Origin: a bacterium
GTDB taxonomy: Bacteria; Verrucomicrobiota; Verrucomicrobiia; Limisphaerales; J093
Assembly: GCA_021784265.1 (NCBI GenBank)
Contig: JAJXTA010000221.1
Span: 1 to 5,783, forward strand
Direction of reading: 5' to 3'
DNA: 5,783 nucleotides
Each line of letters begins with the position of its first letter. Position 1 is the stretch's first letter. A program made the translations under genes and the position numbers. Of this stretch, positions 1-4,413 are shown in pieces. The notes below the pieces were generated by a model. The model worked only from the letters and a program-made list of their open reading frames with translations, did not search any database and was not told the origin of the DNA.

Positions 1-184
1 GCTCGTGGCCGGGAATCCGCGGGTAGGCATAGAACGGCATCTTGCCCAGGAACCCGCTGTAGTCGGTGCCGCAAATGCCCACCCGATGCACGCGCACCAG
101 CGCCTCACCGGCCCCGGGGGCGGCGGGTTCGGCGGCTTGGGCGAGGTGAAAGTGGCCGGGTTTTTCGAGCACGATGGCGTTCAT
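1..184 (-). CDS. Zinc-dependent alcohol/polyol dehydrogenase, N-terminal part (cut by window edge)
   Basis: The reading frame starts at the ATG at 184-182 and runs off the left edge after 61 codons. The visible part is the start of the GroES-like catalytic domain of the medium-chain dehydrogenase/reductase (MDR) family. After an opening beta strand (MNAIVLEKPG), residues 36-41 read GICGTD, where Cys38 is the usual first catalytic-zinc ligand, and the fragment ends in PGHE (58-61), the conserved motif around the next zinc-site residues. These enzymes oxidise secondary alcohols of polyols, sugars or sugar acids with NAD(P). The pattern resembles sorbitol, threonine and galactonate/idonate-type dehydrogenases, but the fragment cannot decide among them. 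The start lies only 5 bases after the small upstream gene, with no clear Shine-Dalgarno, which suggests translation coupled to that gene. The Rossmann domain lies outside the window. Family call is firm; substrate unknown. Confidence 0.88.
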   Translation of the reverse strand, partial: MNAIVLEKPGHFHLAQAAEPAAPGAGEALVRVHRVGICGTDYSGFLGKMPFYAYPRIPGHE

Positions 185-189
185 GGTGG

Positions 190-426
190 CTAAAGGATGA
201 ATTCAACGGGGCATTTGTCCGCCAAGCGGGCCTCGGGCGAGGGGCGGCTTTGCGGGAACCACTGGCGCATCTGCGCCAGCCATGGCAGCATCTCCGCCAG
301 CGTCCGTCTCGGTGGGGCGGCAGCGAAGCCTGGGGCGACCGGGAGGTCGAGGTCGGCGACTCCGTCAGGCGCCTGAATCAGTGCCGGGGGCTCTTTCTCC
401 GGTGACGGCGTGCCGCACTTGTTCAT
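190..426 (-). CDS. Small conserved-looking protein overlapping the nucleotidyltransferase gene
   Basis: This encodes 78 residues from the ATG at 426-424. I chose this start because TTGGAG lies four bases before it; an in-frame ATG at 444 would add six residues. The protein has a proline-rich, probably disordered first half, then a predicted amphipathic helix (about residues 41-56, TLAEMLPWLAQMRQWF) and a short basic-to-hydrophobic tail ending CPVEFIL. No signal peptide or membrane segment is seen. Its first 62 bases overlap the end of the nucleotidyltransferase gene, and its stop is 5 bases before the alcohol dehydrogenase start. This arrangement favours a small partner translated together with the nucleotidyltransferase, as in two-gene toxin-antitoxin-like cassettes; that role is inference. 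I recognise no named family. The dense packing and natural-looking helix argue against a chance frame, but it could be one. Confidence 0.6.
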   Translation of the reverse strand: MNKCGTPSPEKEPPALIQAPDGVADLDLPVAPGFAAAPPRRTLAEMLPWLAQMRQWFPQSRPSPEARLADKCPVEFIL

Positions 427-925
427 ATAACTCCAACGTACCATAGCGGACGAACCTTTGTCTCCACGGTTCCGTCCGAATGTCCAAATGGTTGGCGAGG
501 ATCAGGCGGATGACATCATCCAAATCGCCGAGCCGCCGCCAGGCCGGACCGTGTTTGAGCACGTGCAATTTCAACATCAGCAAATGGTCCAGGCAGGGCA
601 ACTTCACGGTAGTCCCGCCCAGGTCGGCCACCCTGGCCGCCGCCAGCATCCCCGCGAAGGTGGGATCGTTGACCAACATAAGGTCCAGCGGCTCCTGTGA
701 CTCAGGGGCGGTGAACTGCACAAAGGCCTCCTGCTCATGATGCAAGTGATACTCCAGGGGGGCAAGGCCCTTGATCCAGAGGTCCTTGTCGGCCTTGCGG
801 ATGAGCAAGTCAAGGTCCCCCGTGTTGCGTGGGTAGCCGTGGAAGATGACCGCATGCCCGCCGATGACCAGGAAGGGCAGACCAATGGTTCGGGCGCAGG
901 CGGCGATAACGTCGGCGGTGGTCAT
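365..925 (-). CDS. Nucleotidyltransferase-fold protein (AbiEii/DUF6036-like)
   Basis: This encodes 186 residues. Residues 19-41 hold the signature of the minimal nucleotidyltransferase superfamily: a hydrophobic strand, Gly22-Gly23, then HAVIFHG, an Arg-x-Thr, and the metal-binding pair Asp37/Asp39 in GDLDLLI. A third acidic position is likely Asp81 in PLDLML. Downstream are the usual LGGTTVKLPCLDHLLMLKL stretch (102-120) and GDLDDV (133-138), as in AbiEii-type and DUF6036-type proteins. Such proteins transfer nucleotides to RNA or protein; several are toxins or phage-defence parts. Here the first glycine motif is GG rather than GS, as is common in this branch. The gene starts 18 bases after the aldo/keto reductase stop, with no clear Shine-Dalgarno, and overlaps the next small gene by 62 bases. 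The active site looks intact. The fold is firm; toxin function and target are not known. Confidence 0.82.
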   Translation of the reverse strand: MTTADVIAACARTIGLPFLVIGGHAVIFHGYPRNTGDLDLLIRKADKDLWIKGLAPLEYHLHHEQEAFVQFTAPESQEPLDLMLVNDPTFAGMLAAARVADLGGTTVKLPCLDHLLMLKLHVLKHGPAWRRLGDLDDVIRLILANHLDIRTEPWRQRFVRYGTLELYEQVRHAVTGERAPGTDSGA

Positions 926-943
926 CGGGGTGGCAGGCCGGAT

Positions 944-1888
944 TCAGTTGTTCTTGGGCAAGCCTTCCACGTGGCCGATGTTGTGGACCGGCGCCAGGAG
1001 TTGGCGCACCTCCTCCACCAACGGGAGGTCCAGCGGCTCCTGAGCCCACTGCGCCCATTTGCGCACATTGTCCGGGTTGGCCGAGCCGGCGATGGTGGTG
1101 GTGAGGTCTGGGTTCGCCAGCGAGAACTGGAGGGCCACCTGGGCGATGTCCACCCCGGCGCGGGCGCAGTGCGCGGCGGCACGGCGGCAGGCGGCTTTGA
1201 CCGCCTCCGGCTCCCGGTGCCAGGCGGGGAGGGGGGCGTTGGTCAGCAGGCGGGCGGCGAAGGGGCCGGCGTTCATGATGCCCACCCCTTTGGCCTTGAG
1301 GTAAGGAACGAGTTCGTCGGCCAACCGGGTGTTTTGGAGCGTGTACTGGTTATAGGACAGGATCACGTCCAGGTCGGTCTGGTCTAAGACAAACCGGAAG
1401 GCCTTCATCGGGTAGCCAGAAATGCCGATGAACCGGACCTTGCCCTCGTCCCGCACCCGGCGCAACGCGGGGAGCGTTTCGTCCACGATCTGCTGCATTT
1501 CGACAAACTCCAGGTCGTGGCAGAGGACGATGTCCAGGTGATCCGTTCCCAGCCGGTGGAGGCTCACGTCCACGCTCTCGCGGACGCGCCGCGCCGAGAA
1601 ATCGAAGTGCGCGGCGTCGTAGCGCCCGAGTTTAGTGCCCAGCAGGTAGCTCTCCCGCGGGACCCCGCGCAGCGCCACCCCGAGCAGCACCTCGGACATG
1701 CCCCGCCCGTAAAAGGGCGAGGTGTCGATAAAGTTCATCCCCAGCTCCAGCGCCACCCGCACGGAGCGGAGCGCCTCGTCGAGGGACACGGGGCGGAACT
1801 CCTGGCCCAGCGAGGAGGCCCCGAAGCTCAAGATGGGCAGGCGCAGGCCGGTGCGGCCCAGCGGACGGGTAGGCAGAGGCGAGTTCAT
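944..1888 (-). CDS. Aldo/keto reductase, L-galactose dehydrogenase-like
   Basis: This encodes 314 residues, the usual length for an aldo/keto reductase TIM barrel. The catalytic tetrad is complete: Asp55 and Tyr60 in NFIDTSPFYG, Lys86 in GTKLGRY and His124 in VLCHDLEF. Long stretches resemble remembered plant L-galactose dehydrogenase: FGASSLG near residue 25, FDFSARRVRESVD at 95-107, KVRFIGISGYP at 150-160, PYLKAKGVGI at 195-204, PAWH at 221-224 and LAPVHN near the C terminus. L-galactose dehydrogenase oxidises the anomeric carbon of L-galactose to the lactone with NAD; related bacterial enzymes act on L-fucose or other aldoses. The ATG at 1888 overlaps the epimerase stop (ATGA), a classic translational coupling. 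The frame stays open further upstream, but that part is the epimerase gene read in another frame. The subfamily is well supported; the natural substrate is inference. Confidence 0.9.
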   Translation of the reverse strand: MNSPLPTRPLGRTGLRLPILSFGASSLGQEFRPVSLDEALRSVRVALELGMNFIDTSPFYGRGMSEVLLGVALRGVPRESYLLGTKLGRYDAAHFDFSARRVRESVDVSLHRLGTDHLDIVLCHDLEFVEMQQIVDETLPALRRVRDEGKVRFIGISGYPMKAFRFVLDQTDLDVILSYNQYTLQNTRLADELVPYLKAKGVGIMNAGPFAARLLTNAPLPAWHREPEAVKAACRRAAAHCARAGVDIAQVALQFSLANPDLTTTIAGSANPDNVRKWAQWAQEPLDLPLVEEVRQLLAPVHNIGHVEGLPKNN

Positions 1889-2712
1889 GAGGCGGGTGAT
1901 GGGGGGAACAGGGCGTGCACACTCGCCAGGGTCTGGCGGGCCGCCGTCGCCGGGTCGGGCAGGGGAAGGACCTCCGCCGACACGCAGCCCGCGTACCCGA
2001 TCCCACGGAGCGCCTGGGCGATTGGGGCGAAGTCCGTGTGCCCCAGACCGGCGGCCTGGCGGTTGCTGTCGGCCCAATGGACGTGGCCAAGCTGGCCGCC
2101 AGCCAGGGTGAGGGCCGCGGGCAGCGACCGCTCTTCAAGGTTCATGTGAAAGAGGTCGGCGACCAACTTCACGTTCCGGGTCCGGAGCCGGGCCAACACG
2201 GCTAAGGCGTCGTCGAACCGGGTGAGCAGATTGGTTTCGTAACGGTTCAGCGGCTCGAGTAGGAGCGGCACCCCGCACGCATGCGCGCGCGGCCCGAGCT
2301 GTTCGAGGGCGTCTGCCAACCATTCCAAGGCGTGCTCCCGGCTCTCCTCGGCGCCGGCCCGGCCTTGGATCGAGCCAATGATGGCCGGCGCCCCAAACCC
2401 ACCCGCCAACGCGACCAAGGCCCCGGCAAAATCCCGGGCCCGCGCGCGCTGGCGCGGGTCGGGGTCGGTGAGGCTGAGGTGATGGGCCACCCAGCCGGCA
2501 CCCGTACCCACCGCGGCCAACGTGAGGTGATGTTGCGCCAGGGCCTGCTTCAGCGTGCGCGCGTCCACTTCCTCCGCCGAACGCGGGAAGAGCTCGAGGG
2601 CGCGAAAACCGAGGGCCGCGGCTTGCGCACACCCTTCCACCACCCCGGCATGCAAGACAAACGGCCCGTGGCGCGCTTCCGGGACCAGGCAGAGCGTGAG
2701 GGCGGTGTTCAT
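1885..2712 (-). CDS. Sugar epimerase/isomerase of TIM-barrel fold, IolO (5-keto-L-gluconate epimerase)-like
   Basis: This encodes 275 residues of the xylose-isomerase-like TIM barrel (AP-endonuclease-2 family). The four metal ligands are visible: Glu153 in LLLEPLNRYET, Asp186 in LVADLFHMN, His212 in HVHWADSNR and Glu247 in SAEVLPLPD. His189 and Arg218 match substrate-binding positions of the D-tagatose 3-epimerase group. The AVGTGAGWVAHHLSLTDP segment (67-84), the EPLNRYET and HVHWADSNR signatures and GHTDF match what I remember of Thermotoga maritima IolO, which interconverts 5-keto-L-gluconate and D-tagaturonate in inositol breakdown. A ketose 3-epimerase or hydroxypyruvate-isomerase-like role is the alternative. 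The start at 2712 gives the family's normal N terminus; the open frame upstream is Arg/Pro-rich and not protein-like. The gene has no clear Shine-Dalgarno and is translationally coupled to the aldo/keto reductase downstream. Cytoplasmic; no signal peptide. Confidence 0.87.
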   Translation of the reverse strand: MNTALTLCLVPEARHGPFVLHAGVVEGCAQAAALGFRALELFPRSAEEVDARTLKQALAQHHLTLAAVGTGAGWVAHHLSLTDPDPRQRARARDFAGALVALAGGFGAPAIIGSIQGRAGAEESREHALEWLADALEQLGPRAHACGVPLLLEPLNRYETNLLTRFDDALAVLARLRTRNVKLVADLFHMNLEERSLPAALTLAGGQLGHVHWADSNRQAAGLGHTDFAPIAQALRGIGYAGCVSAEVLPLPDPATAARQTLASVHALFPPSPAS

Positions 2713-2984
2713 GGCGAGTCGTGGCACTCGAAAACTGGCTCTAATCCGATCAAGTATTGGCGTTCTTTTCGCTCTCTTTGCCCGCCGCGGCAAGGACTCT
2801 GTGCGGTGGTGGCGAAAGGTCTCGCGCGGGCTCTCGCCGCCGAGCCGCGGCCGGCGGAGCGCAAGGGCCGCGCGGGCGGCCAGCAAGCTCACCGCGACGC
2901 ACCCCCGTCGCCCTTCCGCCGTCGGGCCGGCTTCGGGGGCGACCCGCGGCCCCTCAGCCACGCACGGTGGGCTGACGCGCCTCG
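2713..2984. other. GC-rich intergenic stretch between rbsD-like and epimerase genes
   Basis: No convincing gene lies here in either direction. All long open frames across it give Arg/Pro/Ala/Ser-rich translations typical of GC-rich non-coding DNA. About 2780-2984 is extremely GC-rich with several possible stems, for example CCGCCG at 2837-2842 pairing with CGGCGG at 2852-2857. About 2728-2775 is markedly more A+T-rich. A small inverted repeat, CGAGT/ACTCG (2715-2719 and 2726-2730), sits directly before the epimerase start. I found no good promoter for the epimerase and no hairpin followed by a T tract. The gap is large compared with the 4-18 base spacing of the genes downstream, so it may hold a processing site, an attenuator, a promoter I cannot recognise, or a dispersed repeat. 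Confidence 0.5.
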
Positions 2985-3374
2985 TCAGGCGGAGACCAGA
3001 ATCATGTTGGCGTAGCTGATGGTGTCGCCGGTCCGGATCAAGCCGATGGCGTGGGGCACCCGTTGTTTGAATTCCAGGTGCGGCTCGAAGGTGATCGCCA
3101 CCCCTCGCCCGGCGCGGCGGAAGGCCGCCTGCGTCGCGGCGTCGTTGTGGGTGAGGAATTCGGCGGCCATGAGAATCTGGCCGCATTTCCAGCCAGGCAG
3201 GATGGCATCGACCACCTGCGGGACCGTTGGAATGCCCTTGGTGAGCGAGAGGTCCACCGTCTCGAGTTGCGGCCAGAACGGGAAGGCGGCGTCCGCGATC
3301 ACGAGCAGGTTCGTGTGGCGTACCCGGGCCACCAGGGAGAGGAGGTGTGGATTGACGATCCCGTCGATCAGCAT
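2985..3374 (-). CDS. rbsD: RbsD/FucU-family sugar mutarotase (RbsD type)
   Basis: This encodes 129 residues, close to the usual length for the family. RbsD converts ribose between its pyranose and furanose forms; FucU does the anomer exchange of L-fucose. The protein follows RbsD rather than FucU: GIVNPHLLSLVARVRHTNLL near the start puts His20 and Asp28 (IADAAFP) at the same numbering as RbsD, then VDLSLTKGIP, LEFKQ, IRTGD and the C-terminal YAN (Tyr121, Asn123). The start at 3374 fits the family length and lies about 15 bases after the predicted transcription start; there is no clear Shine-Dalgarno. The frame is open further upstream, but that part covers the promoters. No ribose transporter or kinase is present, so the protein may serve the dehydrogenase-based sugar module downstream instead. 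Substrate is inference. Confidence 0.88.
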   Translation of the reverse strand: MLIDGIVNPHLLSLVARVRHTNLLVIADAAFPFWPQLETVDLSLTKGIPTVPQVVDAILPGWKCGQILMAAEFLTHNDAATQAAFRRAGRGVAITFEPHLEFKQRVPHAIGLIRTGDTISYANMILVSA

Positions 3375-3395
3375 AAGCAGCGCAACGTCAGGCGC

Positions 3396-3424
3396 AGCAT
3401 CCCCGCCCGTTCCGGCGTTGTCAA
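3396..3424 (-). promoter_or_regulatory. Predicted sigma70-type promoter of the rbsD-like gene
   Basis: Reading the minus strand, a perfect -35 box TTGACA (3424-3419) is followed after 17 bases by GATGCT (3401-3396), which matches 3 of 6 positions of the -10 consensus. Transcription would start near 3389, leaving a leader of only about 15 bases before the ATG at 3374. The -35 box and spacing are very good; the -10 box is weak. This could drive the whole minus-strand series if transcription reads through the gap at 2713-2984. Confidence 0.5.
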
Positions 3425-3432
3425 GCGCGTCC

Positions 3433-3467
3433 GCACGGGCTGAGAGCGACGCCCGCGACGCCCGTGC
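3433..3467. repeat. 8-bp inverted repeat just upstream of the rbsD promoter (candidate operator)
   Basis: GCACGGGC (3433-3440) and GCCCGTGC (3460-3467) are perfect inverted copies whose centres are 27 bases apart, about two and a half helical turns. They begin nine bases upstream of the rbsD -35 box. Between them lies a tandem duplication of the 9-mer GCGACGCCC (3446-3454 and 3455-3463), partly overlapping the right arm. A dimeric sugar-responsive regulator could bind here, but in DNA this GC-rich such repeats also arise by chance. Confidence 0.3.
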
Positions 3468-3491
3468 CTGCTCGCCTGCCCAAAACCAGGT

Positions 3492-3520
3492 TTGACTTCC
3501 CGTAGCCCCGGTTGGATAAC
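3492..3520 (+). promoter_or_regulatory. Predicted sigma70-type promoter of the GTWKW protein gene
   Basis: The -35 box TTGACT (3492-3497, 5 of 6 consensus positions), a 17-base spacer and the -10 box GATAAC (3515-3520, 4 of 6) point to a transcription start near 3527 and a leader of about 40 bases. CCCCG (3506-3510) and CGGGG (3524-3528) form an inverted repeat around the -10 box that could be an operator. The promoter is back to back with the rbsD promoter, about 68 bases between the two -35 boxes. Confidence 0.6.
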
Positions 3521-3551
3521 TCTCGGGGTGAGCCCAAGAATAGACCACCCC

Positions 3552-3565
3552 TAATCCGGAGATTA
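3552..3565 (+). promoter_or_regulatory. Ribosome binding site within a small inverted repeat
   Basis: GGAG (3558-3561) lies six bases before the ATG at 3568 and fixes that start. It sits inside TAATC-CGGA-GATTA, a five-pair, four-base-loop inverted repeat that would place the Shine-Dalgarno partly in the loop and partly in the stem of the mRNA. The hairpin is short and A+U-rich, so its effect on translation is doubtful. Confidence 0.5.
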
Positions 3566-3567
3566 CC

Positions 3568-4293
3568 ATGCACGTCCCTCAGCCTCGCTACCCGCACGTC
3601 ATCGCCTTGAGCCTGGCCTTGGCCCTCTCGGTCCCGGGCCTCCGCGCCCAGGACACCAAGGTTGACCCCAACGGCACCTGGAAATGGAGTTTCACCACCC
3701 CAAACGGAGACACAATCGACCTGGCCGTAAAGCTCAAGCTCGACGGCGATCAGTTGAGCGGCGCCTTCATCGGCCGGGACGGCGCCGAGACGCCGATCAA
3801 GGAGGCGAAGTTGAAGGAGAACGAGGTCTCCTTCACGGTGGTGCGGGAGCGCAACGGGAACACCTTCACCATGAAGTACGCCGGCAAGATCACCGGCGAC
3901 AACCTTAAGGGCACCGTCGGGTTCGAGCGGGATGGCGAGACCCGCACCCGCGATTGGGTCGCCAAACGCTCTGGCGCCAGCCCCGCTGGCACCTGGAAAT
4001 GGTCCTACACCCGCGACGGCCAGGAGATCCTGAACGTCCTCAAACTCAAGTGGGACGGCGAGAAGCTCAGCGGGGGGGTGACCACCGCCAACGGCGCCGA
4101 AACGCCCATCACCGAGGCCAAATTCGCCGAGGGCGAGGTTGCTTTCGCCGTCACCCGCGAGCGCGATGGCACCAAGTTCACCGCCCACTACCACGGCAAA
4201 CTCACCGGCGACACCATCGACGGCAAGGTCGAGGTCAACTTCAACGGCGAAGACCATTCCTTCGACTGGCAGCCCAAGCGGAGCAAGGACTAG
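3568..4293 (+). CDS. Exported two-repeat GTWKW beta-rich protein of unknown function
   Basis: This encodes 241 residues. Residues 1-27 form a signal peptide: a basic N region, a hydrophobic core (VIALSLALALSV) and a probable cleavage after LRA-Q. The rest is two tandem copies of a ~100-residue module (36-135 and 141-239) joined by a GASPA linker. Each copy begins GTWKWS, then shows alternating hydrophobic strands with LKLK-DG--LSG, GAETPI-EAK, EV-F-V-RER-G--F, GK-TGD and a closing DW--KRS. Similar modules, usually single, are remembered as hypothetical exported proteins in Planctomycetota and Verrucomicrobiota; a calycin-like or other small beta barrel is possible but unproven. No catalytic residues are evident. 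The gene stands alone, divergent from rbsD and convergent with the glycosidase gene, with its own promoter and Shine-Dalgarno, so it is probably independent of the sugar module. Location is expected to be periplasmic or extracellular. Confidence 0.9.
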   Translation: MHVPQPRYPHVIALSLALALSVPGLRAQDTKVDPNGTWKWSFTTPNGDTIDLAVKLKLDGDQLSGAFIGRDGAETPIKEAKLKENEVSFTVVRERNGNTFTMKYAGKITGDNLKGTVGFERDGETRTRDWVAKRSGASPAGTWKWSYTRDGQEILNVLKLKWDGEKLSGGVTTANGAETPITEAKFAEGEVAFAVTRERDGTKFTAHYHGKLTGDTIDGKVEVNFNGEDHSFDWQPKRSKD

Positions 4294-4321
4294 CCGGGCA
4301 CGGTTCCAGCCCCGCCCGGCT
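4292..4321 (+). terminator. Possible hairpin at the stop of the GTWKW gene
   Basis: AGCCGGGC (4292-4299) can pair with GCCCGGCT (4314-4321) across a 14-base loop. It overlaps the stop codon of the plus-strand gene. No T tract follows, and other stems nearby (CCGCCC/GGGCGG at 4312-4329, GGCTC/GAGCC at 4318-4333) compete with it. It may slow transcription or protect the mRNA end, but it is weak evidence for a terminator. Confidence 0.3.
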
Positions 4322-4362
4322 CTGGGCGGAGCCGCGAACGTGAGCGAGCGGTAGAAACGAAC

Positions 4363-4389
4363 GGCCCGGTGCCGATTGGGCGCCGGGCC
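4363..4389. terminator. Bidirectional hairpin between convergent genes
   Basis: GGCCCGGTGCC (4363-4373) pairs with GGCGCCGGGCC (4379-4389) over 11 pairs, one of them G-U, around a 5-base loop. It lies in the 120-base gap between two convergent genes, where a shared terminator is expected. For the minus-strand glycosidase gene the hairpin is followed by GTTCGTTTCTA, a broken T-rich tract, so it works best in that direction; the plus side lacks one. Confidence 0.65.
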
Positions 4390-4413
4390 TGAATCACTAC
4401 CGCGCGCGAGGTT

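Noticed and set aside
737..1387. 216-codon plus-strand open frame across the nucleotidyltransferase and reductase
   Set aside because: Its composition is Gly/Val/Arg-rich and it lies antisense to two genes with intact catalytic motifs.
1889..2077. Longer aldo/keto reductase start at 2077
   Set aside because: This segment is the C-terminal coding part of the epimerase in another frame; the ATGA overlap at 1888 gives the family's normal start.
2830..2860. Possible intrinsic terminator after the rbsD-like gene
   Set aside because: A CCGCCG/CGGCGG stem exists, but no T tract follows on the minus strand and many alternative stems are equally good in this GC-rich stretch.
2555..3019. Plus-strand open frames across the gap and neighbouring genes
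   Set aside because: Translations are Arg/Ala/Ser/Pro-rich with no motif, ribosome site or promoter, as expected of chance frames in GC-rich DNA.
2713..3186. N-terminal extension of the epimerase frame upstream of 2712
   Set aside because: The translation is Arg/Pro-rich, overlaps the rbsD-like gene, and the start at 2712 matches the family N terminus.
3375..3569. N-terminal extension of the rbsD-like frame up to 3569
   Set aside because: It would cover both predicted promoters and more than double the usual leader; from 3374, His20 and Asp28 fall at the standard RbsD numbering.
3421..4257. 278-codon open frame antisense to the GTWKW gene
   Set aside because: It is a shadow of a well-supported plus-strand gene with signal peptide, Shine-Dalgarno and promoter; its translation has repetitive Gly/Ala/Val composition and no family motifs.
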